A stretch of DNA of 15,154 nucleotides, taken from positions 1 to 15,154 of the forward strand of contig JAITBO010000071.1 of the NCBI GenBank assembly GCA_031283505.1. The letters are read 5' to 3'. The number at the start of each line of letters is the position of its first letter. Within the stretch, counting starts at the first letter, position 1. The stretch is from Treponema sp. Lineage in GTDB: Bacteria > Spirochaetota > Spirochaetia > Treponematales > Breznakiellaceae. Below, piece by piece: positions 1 to 6,745 of this stretch. A model generated the notes under the pieces. The model was not told the origin of the DNA. It searched no databases and was given only the letters and a program-made list of their open reading frames with translations. The position numbers and the translations under genes are program-made.

Positions 1-125
1 ATGCCGTGCCGGGCAAACCCGGCAATGAATATAATAAGGGCCACAAGGGCGGCGATGAGGAACAAGGCCGTTACCACAAAGGGGAAGCCGCTTACTACAT
101 TATTCAAAACATCCCAACCGGTCAT
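1..125 (-). CDS. Small membrane protein, partial (runs off the left edge)
   Basis: Reading leftward from an ATG at 125, the first 41 residues begin MTGWDVLNNV and contain a clear hydrophobic helix (about residues 14-36, FPFVVTALFLIAALVALIIF) followed by a short ARHG loop. This is a single membrane span or the first of several. The frame stays open up to the HTH stop at 177-179, so a TTG start at 161 is also possible. Neither start has a convincing ribosome binding site. It lies 51 nt downstream of the helix-turn-helix gene on the same strand and is probably co-transcribed. I do not recognise the family. A holin-like or accessory-element membrane protein is possible, but nothing seen proves it. 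The C-terminus is outside the window. Confidence 0.45.
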   Translation of the reverse strand, partial: MTGWDVLNNVVSGFPFVVTALFLIAALVALIIFIAGFARHG

Positions 126-176
126 ATTTTCAATATAAAGCCATACCGGGGAATCGGTCAAGAGGGGTATTTTGGC

Positions 177-383
177 CTATTTTTCGTCCTTTTCACCAGC
201 CGGAGGGGGTGTTTTCCGGGGGCGGCCCTTGCCGGGAACGTTCCGGACAGCCTCCAGCGCGGATTTGTCATAAATTGCCCCCCGCACAACCGGCTTTATA
301 CCAGCCCGAAACAGGCGTGCTTCAAGGGTTTTTATCGGCATGCCAAGCGCCTCTGCCATTTCAGCCAATGTATATCCTTCCAT
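177..383 (-). CDS. Small helix-turn-helix DNA-binding protein with AT-hook-like tail
   Basis: This 68-residue protein starts MEGYTLAEMAEALG. Residues 5-30 (TLAEMAEALGMPIKTLEARL...) have the pattern of a MerR/excisionase-type winged helix-turn-helix recognition unit. The tail after residue 50 is basic and proline-rich, with KGRPRK (52-57) resembling an AT-hook core, and ends in a charged GEKDEK. I chose the ATG at 383 because AAGGA lies just upstream; the frame is open back to a TTG at 428, which has no Shine-Dalgarno sequence. It is divergent from the rightward genes starting at 509, which fits a local autoregulator or an element-borne control protein. The target is unknown. Confidence 0.65.
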   Translation of the reverse strand: MEGYTLAEMAEALGMPIKTLEARLFRAGIKPVVRGAIYDKSALEAVRNVPGKGRPRKTPPPAGEKDEK

Positions 384-449
384 ATTTTCCTTATCGTCAA
401 ATTTACCATGAAAAATTAGAAAAATCAAGTAGAAACCACTATATTTTTA

Positions 450-478
450 TTGACAAATGCAGTGATAACAACTATATT
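450..478 (+). promoter_or_regulatory. Sigma-70-type promoter for the 60-residue gene
   Basis: TTGACA (450-455) is followed by a 17-nt spacer and TATATT (473-478). Transcription would start near 485, about 25 nt before the ATG at 509, which is preceded by CAGGAGG. The match is near consensus and the position fits. Confidence 0.6.
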
Positions 479-488
479 ATAATTATCA
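463..488. promoter_or_regulatory. Candidate operator around the -10 box
   Basis: TGATAA (463-468) and TTATCA (483-488) form a 6-bp inverted repeat with a 14-bp AT-rich centre that includes the -10 box. It lies in the divergent region between the helix-turn-helix gene and the 60-residue gene, so it could be the site for that protein. The arms are short and could be chance in AT-rich DNA. Confidence 0.3.
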
Positions 489-508
489 GAATTTTTCAGG
501 AGGCCAAT

Positions 509-691
509 ATGCCAAAAGAACCCGCCGGGCGGGATTTGCCGGTTCAGAAACTCAGGGAAAAGCCGGTATTCGTCTTTCAGGGGAAGGCGCTGGAGGTAGA
601 GCGCTATTCTGATCTGGGGAACGGCGTCTACTGGTTTGTCGCCGAGGAGATGCCGGAATACGGTAAGGCAGAGGAGGTTAAACATGGCTAA
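509..691 (+). CDS. Hypothetical 60-residue protein
   Basis: The protein starts MPKEPAGRDLPVQKLREKP and ends EEVKHG. The start at 509 is supported by CAGGAGG 6-8 nt upstream and by the promoter at 450-478; an in-frame extension further upstream would cross the promoter. It is acidic toward the C-terminus, with no signal peptide, membrane span or recognisable domain. The centre (FVFQGKALEVERYSDLGNGVYWFVAEEM) looks like a small beta-rich fold. It overlaps the next gene by 8 nt, so the two are translationally linked. The function is unknown. The context suggests a small accessory-element cargo or control operon. Confidence 0.6.
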   Translation: MPKEPAGRDLPVQKLREKPVFVFQGKALEVERYSDLGNGVYWFVAEEMPEYGKAEEVKHG

Positions 692-1248
692 AATCATTCA
701 GTTCAACCTGCCTGATGTGGCAAAGTGGCAGCTTATAAGCCCTGAAACCCCGGTAAAGCGGGATAACCCGCCCCCGCGCCGTCAAAAGGAGCCGATTGTC
801 CTTTCCGTCATGCCGGAACAAGCCTTTCCCACCGGACACCGGGATCTGCGGCCCCTGCTCCAGCGGGACGGCCTTATTCTCCTTTCATGGGCAATCTGGG
901 AGGGCTGGTATAATGACGAGAACTTCCTGCGGCGGTATATCGTTACCTGGATAGCCAGTCAGGGGAAGGCCCGCCATTACGCCACAAAAGCGGTTGAGGA
1001 AAGGAAACTGGCGGCGGCCGTTACGACCTGCACGATTACAGTGACAGGGAGATAGCCGACTATTTGTACCTCGCGGGGCCCCCCTTGACCTGGACAAAAA
1101 CACTATACCCGGTTTTGTCAGGGTATTGAAAACCCTGGGATCAACGGTCAATTTTGACCATGTTTTTTCGCTCGGCGCGGCTAAAAAAAGCCTAGCGCGG
1201 GAGTATCTTGACAAACTTGCGTCGACACAAGTCTCTCGGACTTCATAG
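684..1248 (+). pseudogene. Hypothetical gene broken by two apparent -1 frameshifts
   Basis: The ATG at 684 follows GGAGG at good spacing and overlaps the previous gene. The first frame encodes MAKIIQFNLPDVAKWQL... and closes with TAG at 1053-1055 (123 residues). The sequence after about 1020 reads naturally only in other frames: YDLHDYSDREIADYLYLAG (1022-1078), then, after a G4C6 run, PLDLDKNTIPGFVRVLKTL... through KKSLAREYLDKLA to TAG at 1246-1248. Each change equals loss of one base, and one extra G in the 1074-1083 run would join the last two pieces. The restored product would be about 188 residues. It looks cytosolic, and I do not recognise the family. The breaks could be real decay or single-base consensus errors. 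If translation simply stops at 1055, the product is a 123-residue protein. Confidence 0.6.
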
Positions 1249-1271
1249 GTTTATTTTTTATTAAAAAAAGC

Positions 1272-1300
1272 TTGATACTGGTATACAAGTATGGTAGAAT
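1272..1300 (+). promoter_or_regulatory. Promoter of the hexonate transport and catabolism operon
   Basis: TTGATA (1272-1277), a 17-nt spacer and TAGAAT (1295-1300) form a good housekeeping-sigma promoter. The predicted start near 1307 leaves a leader of about 200 nt before the binding-protein ATG at 1511. No other promoter of comparable quality was found in the short gaps between the genes down to 11580. Confidence 0.65.
1275..1292. promoter_or_regulatory. 18-bp palindromic operator, GntR-like, inside the promoter
   Basis: ATACTGGTATACAAGTAT is a perfect 18-bp palindrome except for one mismatched pair (positions 1280 and 1287). It fills the spacer between the -35 and -10 boxes, so a bound protein would block RNA polymerase. 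The core, TGGTATACAA around a central GTATAC, resembles sites reported for FadR-subfamily GntR regulators such as UxuR/ExuR (TTGGTATACCAA-like). That would suit an operon containing uxuA, uxuB and kdgK. The assignment to a regulator is inference, and no GntR gene lies in the window. Confidence 0.6.
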
Positions 1301-1370
1301 ATCATCATGTAGCACCCAATAAATATTAAGAAATTTTGAACCTTGGGGAAAACATTTTTTAGGAGGGCAT

Positions 1371-1492
1371 ATGAAAAATATACGAAAGTCCTCGTGATAA
1401 CTTTGGTCATGTTGTATCATGTGAAAGCTAAAAGGTTAAAACTTACCTTTAGGAAGACTCGCAAAAACTTGCGGTTTCCGAACAAACTTTAA
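1371..1492 (+). pseudogene. Broken short ORF in the operon leader (signal-peptide-like remnant or leader peptide)
   Basis: AGGAGG (1361-1366) is perfectly placed before an ATG at 1371, but the frame encodes only MKNIRKSS before TGA at 1395-1397. A one-base shift after residue 6 (for example one extra A in the AAA run at 1385-1387) would continue as VLVITLVMLYHVKAKRLK... to TAA at 1490-1492. The joined MKNIRKVLVITLVML has the basic-then-hydrophobic character of a signal peptide. It may be the stub of a lost exported protein, such as an older binding protein replaced by the one at 1511. Alternatively it is a genuine 8-residue leader peptide ahead of a structured leader. Confidence 0.4.
1428..1473 (+). 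promoter_or_regulatory. Two small hairpins in the operon leader
   Basis: CTAAAAGGT (1428-1436) pairs with ACCTTTAG (1445-1452) with one bulged A. CGCAA (1460-1464) pairs with TTGCG (1469-1473) around an AAAC loop. Both lie between the broken mini-ORF and the binding-protein gene. They are weak, carry no U-run typical of a terminator, and may only be remnant sequence. Confidence 0.25.
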
Positions 1493-1510
1493 TTATTATG
1501 GAGGAACAAA

Positions 1511-2545
1511 ATGAATAGCATAAAAAAAATAATGCCGGTAATGTTTGCCGGTATCATTGCGGTATGTGGAATTACCGGCTGCAAAAAAACGGAAGTGGTG
1601 AAGATACCCGAAAAGAAAGGCTATGTAATTGGTTTTAGTAATTCGTTCAATGGTAATACCTACCGGCAGTCCATGGAGAACTATGCCAGGGAAGCGGTTA
1701 AAGAACTTAAGGCTGCCGGCGAATTGAGTGAACTTATCTTTGCCGAGTCTAACCAAAACAATTCTGTACAAGTACAGCAAATACAAAGTTTTATCATGCA
1801 GAATGTTGATGCCATCATCATTGATCCGGGTTCCGCTACAGCCCTTACCGGTGTAATTCAGGAAGCTTCTGATGCGGGAATCCCCTGTATTATTGTCAAT
1901 GACGGGCCGGTAGAGTCCGATGCCCAACTCTGTTACCAGATCAATTTTGACGCCGTTGAACAAATGGCTTTCCTTGCAGATTTTGTCTGTAAAGCTATCA
2001 ATGGCAAAGGCAATATCATCGAGCTTAGAGGTCAAGCGGGCAGTTCTTTTGATGACCTGGCGCACCAGGGATTCAGGAAAGTATTGGATCAGTATTCTAA
2101 TATCAAAGTACTGGCTGAGATTTACACTGATTGGACTGGTTCTAAAGCCCAGGCCGAATTAGCAGCGGTTCTTCCGACATTACCTAAAATTGACGCTATT
2201 TTGAATCAGGGCGGTGATTCTTATGCCGCAGTACAGGCATTCAAATCCGCCGGGCTTCCTATACCACTTATCGGCGGTGACAACCGGGGCTATTTTCTGA
2301 AATGGTGGGCGAATGAGGCGCCGGATTTCAATTCAATTTCTGTTGCGTCGAATCCATGGGATGGCGCCACGGCGGTTTATGTAGCGGTAGATATCCTTAA
2401 TGGGTTAAATGTTCCCAAAGAGATGATCCATCCCTTTGGTGTAATTACCAAGGATGAAGTACAGAACTACGCTAATATTGCCGATGAAGCTATAGCTGGC
2501 CCTACTTTCGATCGTGAATGGGTAAGGCAAAATTTGTATAAATGA
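1511..2545 (+). CDS. Sugar-type ABC transporter substrate-binding lipoprotein
   Basis: This 344-residue protein is a periplasmic-binding-protein-like (Peripla_BP_4, RbsB-type) solute receptor that delivers substrate to the permeases encoded downstream. The N-terminus has a basic stretch, a hydrophobic core and lipobox ITGC with Cys24 as the lipidation site, so it is anchored in the membrane. The mature part has the expected two-lobed pattern: YVIGFSNSFNGNTYRQSM near residue 40, VDAIIIDPGSATAL near 100, PCIIVNDGP, then a repeated alpha/beta core with DAILNQGGDSYAAVQAF and PLIGGDNRGYF. GGAGG at 1500-1504 supports the start. Its stop overlaps the next start by ATGA. The first position in the operon suits a component needed in excess. 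The ligand cannot be read from sequence; the neighbouring enzymes point to a hexonate or its lactone. Confidence 0.9.
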   Translation: MNSIKKIMPVMFAGIIAVCGITGCKKTEVVKIPEKKGYVIGFSNSFNGNTYRQSMENYAREAVKELKAAGELSELIFAESNQNNSVQVQQIQSFIMQNVDAIIIDPGSATALTGVIQEASDAGIPCIIVNDGPVESDAQLCYQINFDAVEQMAFLADFVCKAINGKGNIIELRGQAGSSFDDLAHQGFRKVLDQYSNIKVLAEIYTDWTGSKAQAELAAVLPTLPKIDAILNQGGDSYAAVQAFKSAGLPIPLIGGDNRGYFLKWWANEAPDFNSISVASNPWDGATAVYVAVDILNGLNVPKEMIHPFGVITKDEVQNYANIADEAIAGPTFDREWVRQNLYK

Positions 2546-3267
2546 CGTGCGTAGAATTGCTTCAAGGAATATTTGGCCGTGCTCGAATAGTTGATCTTTC
2601 CTACACTATGGAAATAGGCATGCCGGCCTGGCCAACACAGGCCCGTTATTCTTCGATAGTTTACGAATCCTATGATTGGGGTGATGCCGCAATTCATTCA
2701 GCCATCACCCTTTCAGAACATACCGGAACGCATATTGACTCGCCTAGGCATTTTATAAAAGAGGGCTGTTCAATTGATAGATTGCCTCTAGAGACGGTTA
2801 TAGGAAGGGGTTATACTATAGACGCATCTTCCCTTTCCCCGGGAGGAGCCTTATCTGTTCAGGCGATTCAATGCTTTGAAAACACCAATGTTCCGATTGA
2901 GAAGGGTGATATTGTTATGATCCGTTTTGGCTGGGATAAAAAATACCGGATTCAACCTGAGAGCGGGGAGTACCTGAAAGATTGGCCAGGCCTTTCGGAT
3001 GAAGGAGCGGAGTATCTTTTATCAAAGGGCGTAAAAGCGGTAGGGTGTGATACTCTTTCTATTGATGTTTATGGGAATGAGGATAATCCATGCCATCATT
3101 TATTTTTAAAAAAGGATGTTCCAATAATTGAGAACATTGCAAATCTTGCTGCTCTTCCAATAGTATCTATTGTGATAGGGCTGCCAAATAAATTCAAAGA
3201 CGGATCAGGATCACCTATCAGGTTAATAGCTTTCATAGATCCAAAAGAGGCAAAAAATATACCGTAG
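2542..3267 (+). CDS. Cyclase-family (PF04199) metal-dependent hydrolase
   Basis: This 241-residue protein of the kynurenine formamidase/isatin hydrolase superfamily shows the diagnostic metal site H60-T-G-T-H64-I-D66-S-P-R-H70-F. IVDLSYTMEIGMPAWP lies near the N-terminus, as in the family, and GCDTLSID and HHLFLKKDVPIIEN supply the usual C-terminal active-site region. Family members hydrolyse amide, lactam or ester bonds with a divalent metal. Kynurenine formamidase itself is unlikely because no tryptophan-catabolism gene is nearby. The ATGA overlap with the binding-protein gene and its position inside a sugar-acid transport operon suggest action on the imported compound, for example opening an aldonolactone. 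That substrate is inference. No signal peptide is visible, so it is probably cytosolic. Confidence 0.85.
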   Translation: MTCVELLQGIFGRARIVDLSYTMEIGMPAWPTQARYSSIVYESYDWGDAAIHSAITLSEHTGTHIDSPRHFIKEGCSIDRLPLETVIGRGYTIDASSLSPGGALSVQAIQCFENTNVPIEKGDIVMIRFGWDKKYRIQPESGEYLKDWPGLSDEGAEYLLSKGVKAVGCDTLSIDVYGNEDNPCHHLFLKKDVPIIENIANLAALPIVSIVIGLPNKFKDGSGSPIRLIAFIDPKEAKNIP

Positions 3268-3278
3268 TTAAAATAAAA

Positions 3279-3296
3279 AGGAAGATTTTTCTTCCT
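3279..3296 (+). other. Intercistronic hairpin between hydrolase and transporter genes
   Basis: AGGAAGA (3279-3285) and TCTTCCT (3290-3296) form a perfect 7-bp stem with a TTTT loop, in the 51-nt gap before the ATPase-permease gene. It has no trailing U-run, so it is more likely an RNA stabiliser or processing site than a terminator. Such elements often let the upstream binding protein be made in excess. It also lies near the downstream Shine-Dalgarno sequence (AAAAGGAG, 3308-3315). Confidence 0.4.
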
Positions 3297-3318
3297 GGGA
3301 GACATAAAAGGAGTATAA

Positions 3319-5766
3319 ATGGAACAGGACAAAAATAAAACTCCATATCTGGAAATGAAAAATATTAGCCGATTCTTTGGTATTACCAAAGCCTTACAGC
3401 GGATAAACTTTCAGATTCGTGAAGGGGAAGTAATCGGACTGGTCGGGCCGAACGGAGCAGGCAAGTCTACGTTGATAAAAATTATCACCGGCGTCCTTCC
3501 GCCTACGTCGGGGGAGATATATATTCACTCTGTAAAAATTGAAAAATATTCTGCCAAAGAAGCCAAAGAAGCCAAAGAAGCAGGGATATCCTGTGCTTAT
3601 CAAGATTTATCTATTTGTTCTAACCTCCTGGTATATGAAAATATTGCCATGTTCCATATTTCACATTCTCCGATAGGCTGCCCGGGTTGGCAAAAAAAGG
3701 AAAGACAGAAGGCGGCTGAAATTCTGGATCGCTATTTTCCAAGGAACGGAATTGATGTGATGAAAAGTGTCGGTTCACTGTCACTGGCTGACCAGCAGGT
3801 TGTAGAAATATGCAAAGCCCTGGAAACAGACGGCCTAAAAATTTTAGTTTTGGATGAGCCGACATCGGCGCTTTCCACCGACAGAGCCCGGCAGCTTCAT
3901 AGTGTTGTACGGGAAGTGAGCCGTTTGGGTACGGCGGTTATCTATATTTCACATAAACTTGACGAGATCAAAGAGGTATGTAATCGTATCGTGCTTATGC
4001 GGAATGGGCAAATAACCGCTGAGTGTGATCCAAAAGAAACTTCTACCGAAGAATTGGTATTACTCATGGGAGGAGGAGTACAGGACAAAGGAGGGCGGGA
4101 AAGCTTTGCGATCAATACCGGTGAAACTATTGTCGATATCAATGGCTTGAATACATCCAAACTTTCAGATATTAACTTACATGTTTATAAGGGAGAAATT
4201 CTCGGTATTTCCGGTCTTGCCGGTTCAGGGCAAATAGAATTGCTGAACGTTATTTTTGCTGCAAATAATTATAAGAATACTGTTTCTGTTAAAGGGACTG
4301 TATCATATATAAGCGGAGATCGTGCAAAAGAAGGGGTATTTTCTTTATGGGATATATTTGACAACATACTCATTTCAAGCCTAAAAAAAGTTCTTGTAGG
4401 CCCTTTTGTTCACCGGAAAAAAGCGGAAGCTCTTGTGCAGGAATGGTATGATAAACTGAAATTTAAAGCCGAAGGAATACATAGCCCCATCAGATCCTTG
4501 AGTGGCGGAAATCAACAAAAGGCTTTAATAGCACGTGGTATCGCTTCCGGAACGGACCTTGTTCTGCTCAATGACCCAACTGCCGGAGTTGATATTGAGA
4601 CAAAACAAGAAATTTATAGCCTTCTTAGGGAAGCACGATCCTTGGGAAAGTCTATTGTTTTTTATAGTACTGAAGACTTGGAGATTGAAACCTGTGACCG
4701 AGCTTATATCATGAGGGACGGTTATATTACCAAGGAACTTGCCGGAACAGATATTACTGTTTCCAATATTGTTGAGGCTTCGTTCAAGGATGCTCCACAG
4801 AAAATAGTTAAATTCGAACAAAAAGATTCTATATTGAAAGAACTTATTTCCTCACGGGTGCTGCTGCCTCTGGCGACAATGATTGTGATGTTCTGCGCAA
4901 ATGTATTTTTTAATCCAGCGATTGCCACTTATAATAGTATCCGTATGCTCTCGGGAACGGCGCTTCCTTTAGTGTTCGCCGCTTTGGGGCAGATGTTTAT
5001 TGTGGGAGTTGGAGACATTGATATGGGGAATGGCTATTCAATAGGCCTGGTGAATGTCCTGGTTGCGGTAGTTCTGACAAGGAACCCTCTGGTTGGTGTT
5101 ATGAGTTTTTTACTGTTTATAGCTGCTTATATCATTATGGGAACTCTCATTGAAATTCGAAAAATTCCTTCTATTGTTGTAACATTGGGCGCACAATTTA
5201 TCTGGCTGGGTATTGCCCTGGTCATCTGTCCTGTTCCGGGTGGCAGCTATCCAAAATGGCTCTATGCCCTGTATAGATTTCGGCTTTTTTTCATACCCAT
5301 GCCGTTTGTTCTTTGCGTTTTTGCGGCAATATTTTGCTATCTGGTACTGTTTAAAGTAAAATATGGAATGATACTTCGTGGTGCGGGAAACAACCCCGTA
5401 GCATTGGAACGAGCAGGCTGGTCTTGCTTAACGGCAAAAATGACAGGCTATGGTTTTTCTGCGCTGATGGTTGTGTTCTCAGGACTTTTTTTTACTGCCG
5501 TTTGTCTTGGTGCAGATGCAAATGCCGCAACTTCTTATTGTATGCTTAGTATTGCTACTGTTGTGTTGGGGGGCTGCGAATTTTCAGGAGGAGTTATTCA
5601 GCCGATAGGTGTTACGGCAGGGGCAATCGCCATGTCTTTGATAACGACCCTTCTCACCGCCATGAAACTGCCTTCTAATTATCAGACCGCGGTTATGGGT
5701 ATCATTCTGATCTTGGTACTGGTAATTAAACTTTTTTCTAAAGAATCCAAGAGAGGACGGCTATGA
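3319..5766 (+). CDS. Fused sugar ABC transporter: double ATPase plus RbsC-type permease
   Basis: This 815-residue protein joins parts that are usually separate. Residues 1-490 form an RbsA-like tandem ATPase. Domain 1 is complete: Walker [10 protein letters not shown] (43-51), signature LSLADQQ (154-160), Walker B LVLDEPT (176-182) and H-loop His212. Domain 2 is degenerate, as is common in this family: Walker A-like GLAGSGQ (299-305) has Gln for Lys, the signature LSGGNQQ (394-400) is kept, and Walker B reads LNDPT (417-421) instead of LDEPT. From about residue 513 a multi-span permease follows, with the typical [14 protein letters not shown] and [11 protein letters not shown] motifs. Energy from domain 1 would drive import through this half and the separate permease encoded next. 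The reading frame is continuous, with AAAAGGAG before the start. No frameshift is evident at the junction. Confidence 0.9.
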   Translation: MEQDKNKTPYLEMKNISRFFGITKALQRINFQIREGEVIGLVGPNGAGKSTLIKIITGVLPPTSGEIYIHSVKIEKYSAKEAKEAKEAGISCAYQDLSICSNLLVYENIAMFHISHSPIGCPGWQKKERQKAAEILDRYFPRNGIDVMKSVGSLSLADQQVVEICKALETDGLKILVLDEPTSALSTDRARQLHSVVREVSRLGTAVIYISHKLDEIKEVCNRIVLMRNGQITAECDPKETSTEELVLLMGGGVQDKGGRESFAINTGETIVDINGLNTSKLSDINLHVYKGEILGISGLAGSGQIELLNVIFAANNYKNTVSVKGTVSYISGDRAKEGVFSLWDIFDNILISSLKKVLVGPFVHRKKAEALVQEWYDKLKFKAEGIHSPIRSLSGGNQQKALIARGIASGTDLVLLNDPTAGVDIETKQEIYSLLREARSLGKSIVFYSTEDLEIETCDRAYIMRDGYITKELAGTDITVSNIVEASFKDAPQKIVKFEQKDSILKELISSRVLLPLATMIVMFCANVFFNPAIATYNSIRMLSGTALPLVFAALGQMFIVGVGDIDMGNGYSIGLVNVLVAVVLTRNPLVGVMSFLLFIAAYIIMGTLIEIRKIPSIVVTLGAQFIWLGIALVICPVPGGSYPKWLYALYRFRLFFIPMPFVLCVFAAIFCYLVLFKVKYGMILRGAGNNPVALERAGWSCLTAKMTGYGFSALMVVFSGLFFTAVCLGADANAATSYCMLSIATVVLGGCEFSGGVIQPIGVTAGAIAMSLITTLLTAMKLPSNYQTAVMGIILILVLVIKLFSKESKRGRL
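3553..3579 (+). repeat. Three tandem copies of a 9-bp unit (GCCAAAGAA)
   Basis: GCCAAAGAA is repeated exactly three times in frame, giving AKEAKEAKE just before the GIS..YQ (Q-loop) segment of ATPase domain 1. RbsA relatives usually have a shorter stretch here, so one or more units look like a slippage duplication inside the domain. Confidence 0.7.
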
Positions 5767-6719
5767 AAAAATTACGAAACTTACATTTTGTTTGGCCTTT
5801 GCTTGGATCGGCAATCCTTTGGGCCTTGGTTGTTGTAGTTTCAGGCCGTATCAATGTAAACCAAATCTATACATGTGCAAAACTTGCTACATTTGCCTTG
5901 CTTTTGGCTTTAGCACAGATGATCGTGGTAACAAGCGGTGATGGAGCGATCGATCTTTCTTTAATCTACAGTCTTACTCTCTCTGCGTATATCTCCTGCC
6001 ATTTTATGACCATCAGCATATTTCTGGGAATCTTTGCTGCCATAATTGTAGGAATTTTATGCGGTCTTCTTAATGGTTTTATCAATACTATATTTAAGGT
6101 ACCTGCTATGATAACTACCCTGGCAACGGGGTACATTCTTTTTTCAGTTATCCTTATAAGCGCTCCATATTTAAAAGCCCTTCCCAATCCCCATTTTGTG
6201 ACTTTTGTCAATATGGATTTCGGCGGCATTTCCATGCTTACCATTATTGTTTTTGTGATAGCAGCAATTTTGGCGCTTGTCCTGTACAAGACTAAATATG
6301 GCAAGCAGCTTCATGCGGTAGGGCAGAACCATATCGCCGCGGCATACGCCGGGATTAAGGTAATACCTGTGGTTATTGCCGCATTCGCTTTAGCAGGGGC
6401 ATTTTCAGGCATGGCTGGCGTTCTTTGCGGCGCCTTTATAGGCGGAGCTTTTCAGGATATGGGCTCCACCTATTTTATCCCCTCCGTAGCAGCCGCTTTT
6501 GTCGGCGGTACGTCAGCCGGAGGCGGAAAATCAAACGTCCTGGGGGTCTGCTTCGGAGCGTTGATGATGTCCTTTATGACTATGTTTCTTAATACGGCAA
6601 ACTTTTCTCCAGGGCTTCAACGGTTCATTCAAGGGGTGTTTTTGGTTTTTATTCTTATCGCTTCGGTGTCTAAAAATATGAGGAAAACAGTAGTTGAGCT
6701 TACAAGAATTAAGCGGTAG
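5763..6719 (+). CDS. Sugar ABC transporter permease, RbsC type
   Basis: This 318-residue integral membrane protein (BPD_transp_2 family) carries many hydrophobic spans. It shows the conserved early motif [19 protein letters not shown] (compare the family GGIDLSVG), the later [23 protein letters not shown] cytoplasmic loop that contacts the ATPase, and the glycine-rich VGGTSAGGG segment. It starts within the stop of the ATPase-permease fusion (ATGA overlap), with GAGAGGACGG just upstream. This coupling supports a heterodimeric channel made of this protein and the fused permease half. The length is normal for the family. Confidence 0.9.
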   Translation: MKKLRNLHFVWPLLGSAILWALVVVVSGRINVNQIYTCAKLATFALLLALAQMIVVTSGDGAIDLSLIYSLTLSAYISCHFMTISIFLGIFAAIIVGILCGLLNGFINTIFKVPAMITTLATGYILFSVILISAPYLKALPNPHFVTFVNMDFGGISMLTIIVFVIAAILALVLYKTKYGKQLHAVGQNHIAAAYAGIKVIPVVIAAFALAGAFSGMAGVLCGAFIGGAFQDMGSTYFIPSVAAAFVGGTSAGGGKSNVLGVCFGALMMSFMTMFLNTANFSPGLQRFIQGVFLVFILIASVSKNMRKTVVELTRIKR

Positions 6720-6745
6720 ACTGAAAGTATAGGAGGAGCCACGAT

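Noticed and set aside
384..428. TTG start extending the HTH protein by 15 residues
   Set aside because: No Shine-Dalgarno sequence in front of the TTG; the ATG at 383 is preceded by AAGGA.
1229..1243. AAGTC/GACTT hairpin followed by a T-rich stretch as a terminator
   Set aside because: The stem is only 5 bp and A/T-weak, it lies within the end of the restored coding frame, and the T-run begins several bases later.
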